Numbered from the stretch's first letter, positions 35,641 to 49,377 are shown. The stretch: DNA of 64,000 nt from Fratercula arctica (GCA_947846985.1 CANTUZ010000001.1:39022727-39086726); one strand, 5' to 3'. The notes: generated by a model from the sequence alone, not told the origin. Program-made: numbers and translations.

Positions 35641-38270
35641 AAACAGACCATGCTTCTAAATGGTAAATTAACATTGAATCAGTAGAGTGTGTCATGCATC
35701 ACAGAAGAACAAACCCAATCCTTTCCTGATTCAACACAGTCTTTACCTTAATTCTCAAGGACTCCAAGATTTAAATATACAAGTACTGAAGTACAGCTAC
35801 AAACATCGTTCTGCCACATGTAATACCATAGTCACTAACAAATAAAAGTTTAAGAATTTAAGAAACTTATTTAAACAAATAATTCATGGTACATGTGAAA
35901 ATTTTAGGGTTTTTTAGATTATTTTTTTCTTTTGGATATCAGAAATACCAGCAACAATTACAGGAAGAGAATACAAATTAACTACTGGTTTAGAAGTATG
36001 TGAGGGATAAAATGCACACATTAAATGAGACTTAAAATTTTATATTTTCGGAAAACATGGATCTACTTTTGGAAAAGCACAGTGTCAAGAGAAAAAACTA
36101 AAGATAAAAGCATCAAAACTTTATACAAAGACACAGAACATACTTGTAGCCTTAAAAAACTAGTAACATGACTTTCACAATAATTTGTTCTGACATCTGT
36201 GTCAAGGCAATCATTTGGACTACTGAAGTATTTAAAGTTTCAGTGCTTAATGTTTTTCTGCTGGTAAGAGTGGGCTTTAAAAGTCCATTTGCTAGTAGGA
36301 TCGGACCACTGAGGTCAGTTTTTTGTAACTATGAAAATGTTTCAATATTTTTAAGAGTTTAAGGTCAATATACTCAGAGATTCTTCATCAGAATGTCACC
36401 ATGTCTAATCCACTTGTGGATCTTTTTTAGTTCCAATGTCATACGGTGAATTGTTGGGCAAAGTAGAAATAAAACCCAGGAGACATGACCCCATATCTCT
36501 GCTTTATCAGCTGATCAGTCAATGCAGTTTGACAGAGTACAAGATAAACTACTGAAGTTTACTAAACAGAACTCCACCATTCTCATAATGTTCTGATCAA
36601 GATCCAGAAAGTGATTCACTTTCTTTCAGACTCATTCAAAGCAAAATAAAGTGCATTATTTTAAACTATTTGTTTTCTTCTCTTCACTGAAGCATTTATG
36701 CCTACATGCCAAATTTCCAGAATAAGTTTTGCATTTCAGTATGCATATATTCACAGTAAACAACCCTCCTTTACACTTCCACTTCTTTTTACCTTGTCTC
36801 CTGACTTTTTTGTCCATTTAGAAGATAGGTAGTCAGTATCATGTATTTATTTAATATATGTGTGTGTGTGTGCACAGACAACCAAACTAAATAATACAGA
36901 ATTTGCTTGACTGGGTAATCCCACAGACAAAAGCAAACTCTTTGCACACATACATCCATAATACCAAGAAACTACAAAAGAAAGCTGCTATAATATTCCA
37001 CTGACCTGCATCATGAGACCGGCTGCATCATTCCAGTGCAGCTGACAACCATTTGACAGGCGGAATAAAGCAGTAACGACTAAGTATATTCTAGGTGACA
37101 AATGTTACTTTGGGGGTTCCTGATCAAATTTAATCTGTCTGCCCAGCTATTGATCTGATATCACACGCAGAACTAGTGAAGAACATTGAATATTTTTATT
37201 TTGTTCACTGAAATATTTCAATAATAAATTACTATCTGAAAAACTACTTACATATGAACATTTCTTACTTACATATGAACATTTCCAAAGTTGTCCTAAT
37301 TGATACACTTGATCTGATACTTTTGGATCATTTTTACTATTACATACATTTAAAGCAGACATCATCCAAAGCTAACCATAACGTTCATATTCATATGCAC
37401 ATACACATATATAGTGATTTACTGTGTTGACAACAACTTGGCATCTGAGATGCTGAAAATGAATGGAAGAGAAGTTATATGATATCTTCTACAGGTATGT
37501 AGTTTTTGGCTGATTTGATTATACAAGCAATAAAACTTTAGCTAGCTGCTGTTTACAGCCTTACAATTCTGAAAAGAAAAAGTTGAATATATAAGGGATT
37601 GACTATAGAAGATAAAGTGGTGTAAATCACCGTAATTCATGAGTGTTAAAGATGGCTGGTGTCTGAAAGATCTGTCTCTAGTGTATTTCATGAATTTGAT
37701 GATACTTCCTGATGAGGCTTCTGTAGCCATAATCTAGTGCCTGTTGAAATAAATGAAAAAAAACAAACAAACAAACAAACAAAAAAAATCCATTCTGTCT
37801 GAAACATGAAGAGTAAAAATATCCTAATTGTAGAAATGCACATGGTTTGGCCCTTAAACAGTTGTAGTTAGACTTCATGTAAATTTGTGTTCAAAGGACA
37901 TAGCTGAAAAAAATGTGGACTCATGTTAAGTACGCCTTAAAAATTATTTGTGTAAGTGAAAGTACATTCTTTAGTTGTACTTATTTTGATGTTTAATAGG
38001 TATATTTCTGTTGTAGGAGGTTCTGCATATTTAAATACAAAGAAAATCATAGCATTTGAGTAGTAGGTTGCCTAACTGGATGTTTTAAATAACTGAGAGA
38101 AGAGAATTTTTCATGGTCAGTGCAAAAGTAATATAATTACACTGAGGATTTGTTCTTTGAACTCATGATAATAGAAAAATATATTAAAAAGGCCAAATTT
38201 GAAGTCTGGTCTAACCTCAGCCTATACTGTCATATGAGGTTATTCTGTTATTCTGGTACAGACACAGAAC
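35641..38270. other. AT-rich intergenic DNA, no gene seen
   Basis: Holds a short (TG)n tract near 36,858-36,872 and the (CAAA)n tract at 37,755-37,789. A short direct repeat of TTACATATGAACATTTC occurs near 37,248-37,285. No element ends or supported genes. Confidence 0.65.
37755..37789 (+). repeat. (CAAA)n microsatellite
   Basis: Five or more CAAA units bounded by A-runs on both sides. Confidence 0.95.
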
Positions 38271-38890
38271 TTTGAACTTTGACGATCTCCTGTTTATCTT
38301 CCCTGATCCTCTGTTGCCTGCCCCTCCTCTCACTGGTCCTTCATTTGATGGCTTAGTGCCTCCCTACAGGGTACCTCCCATGGGTGAGGCCACCAGTGTC
38401 TTCAGCCTAAGAGAGAGGCACCAAGCATTTCTTGCAGCCTGGAATCTGGATGGTTGTGTTCTCCCTTAGGTCCGTTTGGGTCACGGACTCCAATGTGCTG
38501 GAGTCATGCCCTGTGGCACACCACCACGTTGTGCGGAACTGTATTGCCTTGATCACTACCTCTGGGCCACCTCCCACACCACCTTGTGTGTTAACTGCTA
38601 ATTAGCTGTTTGCCAGTGCTGTTGACATATTCTTCTGGTCACTACTGCTCTGAAGCAGCAGCTATGGAAGTGCTCCCCATCAAACAGGAACCTGTCATTC
38701 CCACATCAAGGAAGCCAGCTGAGGTTGAAGGTGTGCTCGCTCCCAGGCAGGAGGCAGCAATCAGGAGCAGAAGCCCGGCTCTGTGAACAGCAAACAACCC
38801 TGTGACTACTGCCAGTTCCTGTGCAGTGTGTACCTTGAGTTACTGAGGGATGTGGGAGGATAACATTCCCCTCCTCAACTGAGAGGCTGA
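38271..38890. repeat. Unclassified GC-rich segment
   Basis: About 600 bases markedly richer in G and C than the flanks, with sharp edges at both ends. A 65-codon plus-strand frame (38,272-38,469) is Pro- and Leu-rich with no domain I recognise. No LTR ends, CR1 blocks or splice structure could be established. It may be an old repeat, an LTR remnant or a constrained host sequence. Confidence 0.35.
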
Positions 38891-40734
38891 GAATAAGGAC
38901 TTGTCAGAAAAAAAATCAGATAGTTTACATTTTTAAAAATATTTAAGAGAAAGCAGCATGATCTAATGAATTTGAAACATTATTGTGTAGCTTATGGCAC
39001 ATAAAATGCCTCTACGAATTCACCTTGTCCTTGTCTGGGCTTTCCCTCATGTAAACTTGAAAATTTATTTTCCTTTATGAAGAATATATTTTTTAATTAT
39101 TTTATTTTTAGCTAACAGAGCTGCAGCAGGGGAATGAACGACCTTCAGAGCTTTCACTCTGTATCCATGATACAGTTTTTGTTCCCACTAAAAGCAAAAG
39201 AGACCTGTGGAAGATTAGAGCCCAAATGAGTAAGTGTGAATGTTAAAGACTGGCAGAGCTGGCAGAAGAGGTGAAAGATATGAGTTCTGTTGTTTCTAGA
39301 CAAAACCCAGAAACTTTTTCCTCATTTCTAACTAGAACATAAACCATTGTCAACAGAAAGTAGAAATGGTTGGCAGCAGCCTACAAAAAGCATTTCCCAA
39401 AGCTACTACTAGTAATTTCAATACATTAACCATAGACAATAATAGACAGCATCTTCAATTTGAATAGGCATTTTCTGGGTATTCAAAGAACTCTGAACAA
39501 AGATGTAAATACTACTGAAGAGCTGTGAGGTATAGCAGTAAAAAAATAAATACTAATGGAGATTATTTCTGTCCTTAATTGTCCATGGAATGTATGAAGT
39601 CCACTTCTTTCTGTTAGAAAAGGTTAATGCTAGATTTCCTCTTACAATTACAGGAAACTTAATAAAAATTATTGTTTTTTATAAAAGCCACGCTATTTCT
39701 TATATTGTTCACATTTTAAATTTTATTTCTAAAAAATAACTTGATACAATGAAGTTCAGAGTAAATTTAAGTCAGAATCAAAGGAGAGTTTAGTTAAACA
39801 TTCTTTTGAAGAATTTTCCATGAAAGATTCATTCTCCTTCATTCTCCTTGCAGACCACAGGAGGCAGTAGGAACCTTCCAACTAACTGATGGGTTTTACA
39901 GCAAGCTGGTATTGTGCCTATTCAAGTTGCTTGTGCTTAGCAATAGAAACAGATTTATAATTAAGTTCTTTATTAGTATATTATGATTAAGCTACAAGAA
40001 GAATAGATCTTTAATCTGACTGTTACTAAACGCTGTCACAAAACTGTGGTTTTTTCACTTGTGGATATTCACAATAGTCTATCTTAGAGTGGTTTGTTTT
40101 TTTTTTCTTTTAAATTGTGTATCTATTTCAGTGTCATTGTTCCTTTAGCTCTAACTATTTCTTTATATAGCTATAATTTGCCACAATTATTTTTTTCTTT
40201 AAGAATCTGGATTTCTTTTTGCTGTAGTATGTATAATATCCTTTTCCAGAATAACTAGGTTATTTTATAAAGCTAAATATACATTAAAATGGAAATACCA
40301 AACACTGTCAACCTACATAAAATTGATACAAACAAACATATATCTCAGTGTCCTTAAATATAAATAAGTGGTAATAGAACTAGGTCCAAAAAATTTAAGA
40401 GGTGAAGTTTTCCCACGCTTTCTAGTTTAAATATACTTTATTTTCCAGGAGCAAAAGATGAATAGATGCAGTAGTCATGATCATGGAGATATATTTTGCT
40501 CTGCTGTATGACTTTACATCCAATGGCAAGAGAAGAAAAATCCATGTAAATGGAGGACTGAGACAAACTGGGCTTCTGCAGAAAATTTGAATCAAGCTAA
40601 TATTTAAAAGCAGATAGTACAAGACCAGAAAATATAAGGTGTTTGTTTGGTCAAGGTGATGAAGCAGACCTAGTGATGGCTGAGCAACACATGTATTTAC
40701 AATTTTGTAGCCCACTGCATCAGAAACAAACAGA
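38891..40734. other. AT-rich intergenic DNA
   Basis: AT-rich sequence without recognised elements. The splice-bounded open segment at 39,112-39,229 is described in the findings as a weak exon candidate. The 142-codon minus-strand frame 40,422-40,850 overlaps the 5' part of the following CR1 in antisense and is rejected as a gene. Confidence 0.6.
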
Positions 40735-41935
40735 AGGAACTGGAAGTCAGTGTGCAGTTGCAAAGCTGTAACACCATTGGGATTACAGAGACATCTTAAG
40801 ATAGCTTGCATGGCTGGAATGTTGTGATGGATGGATAGAGGCTCTTCCAAAAAGACAACCTAGGAAAGTAAGAAAGGCAGTGTGTGGTGTAAAGGGGTGG
40901 CTGGAATGCAAGGAACTATCCCTTGGGACAGGGCATGAGACAGTCAAGAGTTTATGAGTAAGAGTCAGAGGACAGACAAACAGAAGTGATGCCAAGATGG
41001 GTATCTGATATGCCTAATTAAGAAGAGGAAGTAGATGAAGCCTTCTTTAGACAACAGGAAGAAACCCCAATTGCAGGATTTGGTACTCATGGGGGACTTC
41101 AGCCACCTGGACAGCTGCAGAATGAGTAATATGACTGGGTATAAACAATCCAAGAAATTTCTGGAGTGTGTTAATGACAATTTCTTGATGCAGTTGCTAC
41201 ATGAGCTAACCAGAGGGGATTTTCTCCTAGACCTGTTGATGCTGAAAAAAGGAAAGAACTAGCTGAATACATAAAGGTTTACAGCAGCCTTGGTCAGCAA
41301 AGATTGTGGACAGAAGCGAGCAAGGCATATTACAGTCACAACCATGGAATTTTGAAGAGCAGATTCTGGTTTGTTGAAGGAGCTACTTGAGAGGATATCA
41401 TGGGAGACTGCCCTGGAGGGTCAAGGGGCCCAGAAGATCTGGCTAGTCTTCATGGATGACATCCTCAGAGTACAGTACAGAGTACAGCACAGAAAGTAAG
41501 GCAGGCCAGCTTGGATGAAGAAGGAATTCTTAATTCAGCTCAAATTTTAAAAGGAATTATCGAAAAGGGAGAAACAAGGATAGGCTACTGAACAGACTCA
41601 GAAATGCCAAAGCTCAGCTGAGTTGAAAACTGAAAAGGATGTGAAGGTCACCAGGATAGGTTTCTGTAAGTACCTGAGCTGCAATAGGAAAGTTAAGAAA
41701 ATGTGAGCTTGGTCCCCAGGTGGACTTGGGACACAGTGACAAAAGGCATGGAAAAATCCAAGGAGGTCAAACACTGGAACAGGTTGCCTAGAAAGCTTGT
41801 GGGGTTTCTATCCATGGAGATATTCAAAACGCAGGTAGACACAGCTCTAAGCAACCTGCTCTAAGTGGACCTGGTAGGAGCAAAATGTTGGACTAGATGG
41901 CCTCCATAGGTCTCTTCCAACGTACATGATTCTAT
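40735..41935 (+). mobile_element. Old CR1-type LINE with internal deletion
   Basis: The plus strand keeps decayed CR1 ORF2 endonuclease sequence, recognisable from about 40,735 (GGGATTACAGAGACAT and GGATGGATAGAGGCTCTTCC) through the GDF motif near 41,090 and the post-endonuclease linker to about 41,760. The catalytic reverse-transcriptase domain and most of the C-terminal part are missing. At about 41,770 the sequence passes directly to a CR1 3' end (ACACTGGAACAGGTTGCC, then TTGGACTAGATGGCCTCC) and finishes in a single ATTCTAT near 41,930. It is much more decayed than the other copies, with frameshifts throughout. The precise left end is uncertain. Confidence 0.82.
41035..41262 (+). pseudogene. 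CR1 ORF2 endonuclease remnant
   Basis: A 75-codon open stretch corresponds to the last part of the apurinic/apyrimidinic-like endonuclease domain, which nicks target DNA for target-primed reverse transcription. Visible landmarks are LVLMGDFSHLD (the GDF carries the conserved acidic residue; Ser stands where Asn is usual), then GYKQSKKFLECVNDNFL and LLDLLM. The frame is lost on both sides: upstream endonuclease residues are in other frames and a stop follows KKGKN. The ATG is internal to the original ORF, not a real start. It is a dead remnant, but this is the only part of the window where CR1 endonuclease sequence survives. Confidence 0.8.
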
Positions 41936-44900
41936 AAAAATAATTTTTAACATTCTAAGGAATTCTTTAGTTCATAAACATATAAATCTATAACAATTAG
42001 CGGTTACTTCTGTTCATAGATACAAAATTGCTTAAGAGTAATGAAGAGGAGGTGATAAACCGTTTAATGAAGTTACACTTAAAAGAAATGGTACTTTTTT
42101 TTATTATTATTTTGCTTTACCAAATGCTGCTGAGAGTGTATATTTGAGGGGCATTCTGAGGGAATTTTAAGCACATCTATGTATAAATTCTGGTTTCTGT
42201 TCTTAATCATCACATTTCCTTCCTTCCAGATCTGAAAGGAAAAGTCTATTTTTATTGCTTATTAAGACATTTGGAATGCTACTTTAAATATTCAGTATTT
42301 GTATGGAAATTTCCTAATAGAGTACAGAATTTCTGTTTATATATGTATGCAGAAACCTATATATAGAATGTTAATATATTAGAAAATTAACAGTTTCTCC
42401 TTTAATAACCCAAAACTTTTTTTTAATGTAAAATAAATGGGGGGGTGGGGGGTGTGTGTGCAGTTTTGAAACATTTCCTATGGAAAAAGGACTTTTCTGT
42501 AACCATGATTGGTTTTTTTTCAGACTAGGAAATGGACAGTAGTCAAAGACATGTACAGTTAAAGCAATTATTCCGTAAGTAACAGAATAATTATAGAATT
42601 TAATTTGCTGCTTACCTTGTCACTTCTTCCTTCCAAAAAGGAAACAAGAATGTTCCTATTTCTTTTCAAGATCTTGTGTAAAAACAAAGAAAAAGAGCAG
42701 CTGAACTTCAGTGGAAATTATTTTCTATTTTTATTCCTTTTTAGATTAAATTACTGGCTTGTGTATAGAATTACTTGAATTAAATTTCTTAAATTAATAA
42801 CAATATTGTATGATAATGCAATCATATTGAACTTCATGATAAAGAAATTTCCAGGATTTTTAACCCTTTAATATTTTGTTTTAAATAGTACCCATTATAC
42901 TGGCTTTGGTTCTGATATTTATTTACAGTAATAATAAAAAAGGTAATTATTTGATGACATGATCATGTCAGGACACTTGAATTACTGAAAAGATTTTGAA
43001 ACTATGGAGCAAATGCAACAATAGAAGGTTCAAAACTGATGATCATGTAGGAATTTGTCCTTTGTAACCTACTTATGGGTATCAAATTATGTAAAGATAC
43101 TAAAACCATTTTGCAATATTAGCACACAGAGGGAAACAAGCTCTTAAACTGAAAGAATCTGCAACTATGACACAATAATGAGAAAACAAAAAATAAATAT
43201 AGACAATTGCAAAAGGCATCAACTATATCAGTAATAGAAGTATTAGTTCATAAGAAAATGTTCAAATTGCAATGCAAGCAGTGAGGGAGGGTTTGACATT
43301 TTCTTTTTAAACATCACCGTAGGTATGAAGTTCCTCTTTATCCTTGTCAGGATCTGAACTTTCCCATGAAGGTAGTGAACTCATAAAACTACATTTAAAA
43401 TGGAGTATGTTCAGTTATGACGCAATTCACTATTTTCCATAATACCTTTTCAAGTATCTGATACTAAGAATTACCCAGACTGTGCAGTTCCAGCTAGCAG
43501 AGATGCTCATGGGTGCTCTTTCATATGCTTTCCTGAGTCACAGTCAGATTTCTCTTATATATTTTCTGGAGACAATAATGGATTTTAGCCTGAATTCTCC
43601 CTCACATCCTCTTCCCCCTACAAATATTTCTGATACCATCCCACTAAAAAGTTAAGGAAAAAACTTACTGAACTTTTGTGATAAGTAATCTAGAACTACT
43701 GTATCAGATTAAGGACACTAAGAAGCATAACACTTTTCCGAATTAGTGCTGCAGTGAAAAGTTGGTATGCTGGAATCTCATAAAAATCAAAAGCTCCTTG
43801 ATTTCCAGTAAATTAAAGCTCTGGTCTAACACTAGAAGCATGTATTTTGATTCTTGGTCATAGAGCAAAGCACACTTCGATTCTCAAAGTATTTAGACAT
43901 AAAATTGCCAGATCCAGGGCCCATAAAATTACTGAGATTTTTTTTTTCACATGCTTGGAATCAAACTTTTAAGCGTATCATGCCTTTTTCTTCTTTTACT
44001 TCATAGTTTGTCCTTGCTTCCTTTGTCTTTTTCTAGTCACATATTGTGAAGGGGGCTCCAATCTAAGTGACACTAGATTACAAAAATAAATCATAAGGCT
44101 ACTGTGAAGCTTTATGCAATGTATTCTCTCACCTATTCATCCAATTTCCTGTTAGTAAAGAAAGAAACAGCAGGAAAAAAGGCAGAAGCCTCTTAGCAGA
44201 TGGTAAACATTTATATATCTAACACATCAATTGGTCAGATTGTAGAAAACAACAGTCTGTGCAGGTTTGCTCGTCAGAAATAGTCAAGACTACTTTGCTA
44301 GTCAAAATAAATCTTCCAACTGGATCTGCTTATGTTAAGCTCACTATGCAGTGGTAGTAAATAGATCTTAGCTCGAAAAGCTTTATACCCATCTCTTCTC
44401 ACTTGCCAGGAGAATGCCTCATGTACCAGGACAGCGTTGTAACCACAGGCACACTCAGATGGCTTGTCTCTCTCCTTATCCATTTCTGTATCCTAAGAAA
44501 TATAAAATCCTGGGAGAAATCCTGCCTTGGAAGCACAGGAAACAGTTCCAGCCTCTGAATCATGGTTCCAAAGAGATATCTGATCTTATCTTATGCAAGA
44601 AACAGCAATATTATTATTTGACCTGTACTTTAGCACTCTAGCTGTTGTGTATCCCAAACCGAGAACCTAGCTGTCTCCAAACAACTTGCATGCCTAATTG
44701 GCTTTTGATTTTTTTTTTTGAGAGAAACAAATGTTTTAGGCCAAGTTCAGCTCTGAGAGCAAAAAGATATCTGGTGGTCCCATCTTCAAATTTTCAAATA
44801 GAAATCACCTGTATTTCTGAGGGAAAAAAGTTGAGGTTTTTTTTATCAAAAGAAGGAGCAGAGGAGCAATATATTTAAAACTTTAAAATCTCCTTATAAA

Positions 44901-46030
44901 TAAGGATAAAGTAATGCTCCAGAGAACAAGAATTCACTCTTCTTAACTTTTGCTATGTCTTTGTCCATCTTCCCATTGAATTTCAAATGGTAATGATGTT
45001 GTCATGAAAGCAAAATTTTTTTTTTCTACTTAACAGTTCTCAATGATGGTACATCAACTGAAGATGTCACCTGTACTGTGACATCAAAGCCATTTACTCC
45101 TTATCCGGCTGTAATGTTACAAACAGATGATTATGACTAGCTGGGGTTATAATAGTGCAAGCAAGAAAGCTCTTTAGAAATGAAACCTATGTTTATTCAA
45201 ATATCTTTAGTATTAAAAGATGATGATGGAAAGAAATAGTCAAAATTGATTCTAAATATAATTCTTGTCAAAGTTGTTTGTCAAGCTGTAGCTGGTGTCT
45301 AGAAAGACTGTATACCATGCTTTCTGCATAGCTCTCCTTTTGGATCCTTTTTGAACTTACAGTTTGAAAAAAATAAACATGTTTTTTTATTGGCAATCAG
45401 CAGGAAGCTATTGTTTTTACTTTCAAGACAAAAAATCCTAACAAACAAAAAAACTTCCTCCCCTGAAAAAAGAAAAAAAGAGGTCAAGCAACCTCCTTCA
45501 AATAAATATAAAAACAATGTGAACACCAGTAATTCGTGTATTCAAAATTACTACATTGTGTTGAAATGCATACCAGCTTCCAGAAACATTTCTATGACAA
45601 TTAGAATGAAATAGTAGGGATTATGTTTATTCAGAGTAATTTTTTACAGTGTAACATGCAAACAAATTGCTTATTGGTATTTTCCTGTGTTTACGGTAGT
45701 TTCCTTAATTTCCTTTTCATTCAGTTATTCTATCTATCATGCCCAGAAATGGTAAACTTTAACTGAAAATGGTATTTTAGTTCCCTGTAGAAATGGTATG
45801 CAGATTACAAATGGTTGGTGGTGATGATGATGGGTGATTTAACTGAATGATATGCTGGAAATCCTGAATCACAGTGATATAGAAAGAACCGTGTTATTTA
45901 TCAGTGTTTCCACAATGTATATCTCCATACACAGAAATATGTCAAGGAATGAAAATGGGGATAACGTTCATGTAGGAAAATATCTTACCCACCCTAAACT
46001 ATTTCCCAGAAAAGTGTGCAGGTCTTTGTG

Positions 46031-46112
46031 AAAACAAAACAAAACAAAACAAAACAAACAATAACACCACCACCCCCTTCCCCCTGTTGCTCCCCCCCCC
46101 CCCCCCCCCCCC
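46031..46112 (+). repeat. (AAAAC)n followed by a 21-base C homopolymer
   Basis: Five AAAAC units at 46,031-46,055 decay into a CACCACCACCCCC stretch and then an uninterrupted C-run at 46,092-46,112. The length of the C-run may be unreliable, since long C homopolymers are error-prone in assemblies. Confidence 0.9.
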
Positions 46113-48109
46113 GTCTTCACCCTCCAATAAATAAATGACTGTTTAACATTTGTTTCTGTATTTGCTTTGAACTATGGAAAAAACTTTCAAATATACACAG
46201 AATTTTACTTTCTGTACTTTCTTGTTAGATATTTGCACATTTATCCTGCCAGACTGCATATATACCAATAGCCATGGGCTAGTCCACTGCATCACACATT
46301 TAGGTAGCTATATAATCATCAATGTTATATATTGGTTGGAAAAAAACAAACAAAAAACCCACCTCAGTCTCACATTCATTAATTTCATTGTTTCAATCTA
46401 TCTTTAAAAATACACCTTTTCAAAAAGCTTTCTAGAAGTATGGTATTACCTGTCAGTAACTATCCAGGCAACCTACAGAAGAAATAATTTTTGAGTGAGT
46501 ACAGAATTGCTAAATTTGCAATCAGAACCAAATTTTGTTAATTACCTTAATAATACACTTGTAATTTCTTTTCTCTCCACTCCTTATTTTCATTTCTATT
46601 TTTATAATAGTGAAAATTCATTGGATTGTTCCTTTTAAATGGGACATGTAAGCAACAGGTTGGTTTTGTTTTTGTTTTTTATTTTTTTTATTTTCCTCAC
46701 TATTGAAACAGATATATGAAAATGGCTACAGAAAATATATTAATTGACATTTTCAGTCAGAATAACTGAATTTATCAAGACTTATACCCTGAATTTAAAG
46801 TTAAAGTAGTTTGGTATAAATCTGCACTTGAAAAAAACAGATAATTTTGACAAACTTTAAATACTGATTTTATAAGATTAAATTCCTCTTAATTCACAAT
46901 AAAAAGAACCCATACTATCGTCAATTACATTTGTGAAATGTAGAGAAACTAATGGCTTCAAGGACACTTAAACACATACAACACTGTTTAAAAAGAACTG
47001 CCTCATTGCCTTATCCAAAGAGTAGGGAAAAAACAACCCTACCAATTTTAAATTAAGAAGAGATATTATGATTTGTTCCAATTGGAAGTCCTGATGTGTG
47101 TGAAAATCTTTAGTGATTGCAAAAAATTATCTGCCTGACCAGCAAGGTACAGTCTTAGCTCAAGACCAAATATTTTAGTTTTGGTATAAAGACAGAAATC
47201 TACTATGTAATGTAGTGTATAATAAGAAGCAAGCAGAGCTACCTTATGCTAGGTTCAGTCTTGTCATCCACAGTTGGAGGGTGACTGGGTATTTTGTGAT
47301 CAGGGTTCTAAAGAGTAACTGTGGCAAATATTTTGAGACACTTCTCATGTCTGTTGTTTGGTATCTCTTTTTTGGGTCTGAATCTCCTCTGTATTGTCAG
47401 TGTCATACCATCTGTCTCATTTTAAGGGGCAGTAAAAGCATAACCCAGAAACTAACTGGAATTTGGGTAACGCATCAGGTATTTACTGAACAAGTCTATA
47501 ATTTTTTGTGTTCTACTGAAAAGCACCACTACAACCATTTCATTTTTATCTGCTCTTAGCAAGTAATATTCACTCAAGTAATATTACAAGCAATGGATAA
47601 AGAACATTGCTATTAGTAGCTGCACATGCAGTTCCCAGAAGAAACATTCTGGCATTAAGTATAAAGGTTCTTGGAAAAAGACACATATAAGTCAATAGGA
47701 TTTCTGTATTTAAAGCAGAGAGTTTGAAAAATAGTATTTCTTTAAAAAATGCTAGTCACTTTTTTCATTGTTTTCCTGTTTGCTTATGTTTTATTAGATA
47801 TCAGAAAGGAAAATTCAGATCTAGACTTGAATGAGAATCCAAGTTTTCCAAATTTAAGTGCTCACATAATACTCACAGGTACTACTGGAACATCTATTAG
47901 GAAAGCAGCCAAAAGTAAGGTGTCTCTCTTCATTTTCATTTCCCCAAAGTCAGAAGAGTTCCTGAAACAGTGTCTGGTTAAAAATAATTTCCTACTCTAA
48001 TTAATTAATATGGTCAACATTGACACCGAGTAGTGAGTTTTTAACCAATAGATCAGCTTCCTTCTGTGCCATTTAAACTTGCCATAGACCATAATAAGAT
48101 AAGAAGATC

Positions 48110-48146
48110 TTTTTTTTTTTTTTTTTTTTTTTTCTTTCTTTCTCTG
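48110..48146 (+). repeat. Poly-T tract with CTTT tail
   Basis: A T-run of about 24 bases passes into CTTTCTTTCTCT. There is no retroposon body attached on the minus strand, so it is a simple repeat rather than a poly-A tail of an identifiable element. Confidence 0.85.
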
Positions 48147-49377
48147 AACACAGCCTCCGAAATATTTTGGGACACTGTTTGTCTGTAGAGTAACTGAGAG
48201 TCTGAATATTAATAAATATGAGCTTTATGTAAGTTGAAAATTCCCTAGAAAGGGATTATGTAATATGGCCAAAAAGACAGCACACTTCCCATGTGGTGAA
48301 ATCAGACCTAATTAACCACAAGATGGGCTCCTTAATTCTGACATTGAAACTCCAACACTAGGAACAGAAGATGCTGTCCCACACTCTTCATATTCTCATT
48401 TGCCTTAGATCATTTTCAAATATTAGCCCAAAGGAATCCAAGTTTTTCATTCTGATGGGATGTCAGCACTTCGAACTGACAATATCTAACACGTGTTACG
48501 TTTATGTTTTATTTTCATTATTAAAGAGAAACGGCATCAGTGTGAAAAAGATACAAGTACAAACTTATCTCAAATTGAACAAACAGTTGCTACATTCCCT
48601 GTTTTTATGGAATTTATGTTCACCTTCAGGAACAATAGAACAATTTAATGGAGTCATATTTTTTCTTAAGGGACACATCAACTGCAGCAGCTTTGATTTG
48701 GTGTCAACACTTGGAGATATAATGAAGACTAATGTTGACTAAATGTCAAACAGAAAACATTTAGAAAAATGGAAGTGATCAAAAAAAGGTCTTCCATTGC
48801 TCTGTGAGATACTTCTGAGTTTTACAGGTTCTCTTGTGGATCTTTACTGTTACCAGCATGCTGAACAGATTGCTCATATCGTATATGCCAAGTTCTGCTC
48901 TGAGATGCACACATGAATGTCTCAAATACCCTAGAATATCTCAAATAGTAACAAACAGCTATGGTGAGGAAACTGAATTGAAGAGCTATCAGATATACTT
49001 TCAGAGCTCAAGCATTTGATTTACCTGAGGATACCTGCATTTGGACACCCAGATTTTGCTGTCTGCACTTTGGGTTTGAGTCTGCCCTATAAGACTATCT
49101 CAGATATACTTCTGTTCTTATTTTATTTTTAATTATTTCTAGTTATTGTGTAAAAAATAACTTTTGTCATTATTTACTGACCAGTCTAAGCATTTTACTA
49201 GTGTAGGCATTTCCTTCTTAGAATAAACTTTTGCTCTCTCTTTTCTATCTTGTCTTAGGGCCTCCAAGCCAAGTTTTAAAATGCAATAAAAAATAAATCC
49301 AGCATTTAAAAAAAAAAAAAAAATCTTATAGATAGAAGGGAAGTTTATATAATTATATAATAGTAAAATATAATGAT

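Larger units (their letters stand above)
41936..49377. other. AT-rich intergenic DNA, mostly featureless
   Basis: Seven kilobases without recognised elements apart from simple repeats: a G-run/(TG)n patch at 42,439-42,460, the composite tract at 46,031-46,112, poly-T at 48,110-48,133 and an A-run near 49,308-49,323. The open frames at 47,215-47,559 (114 codons) and 48,371-48,742 (123 codons) have no domain, signal or splice support and are treated as chance. Confidence 0.6.

Noticed and set aside
40422..40850. 142-codon minus-strand frame
   Set aside because: Partly antisense to the decayed CR1 starting near 40,735; hydrophobic, low-complexity composition and no domain.
48371..48742. 123-codon plus-strand frame
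   Set aside because: No domain, no upstream promoter or splice support; composition follows local base content.
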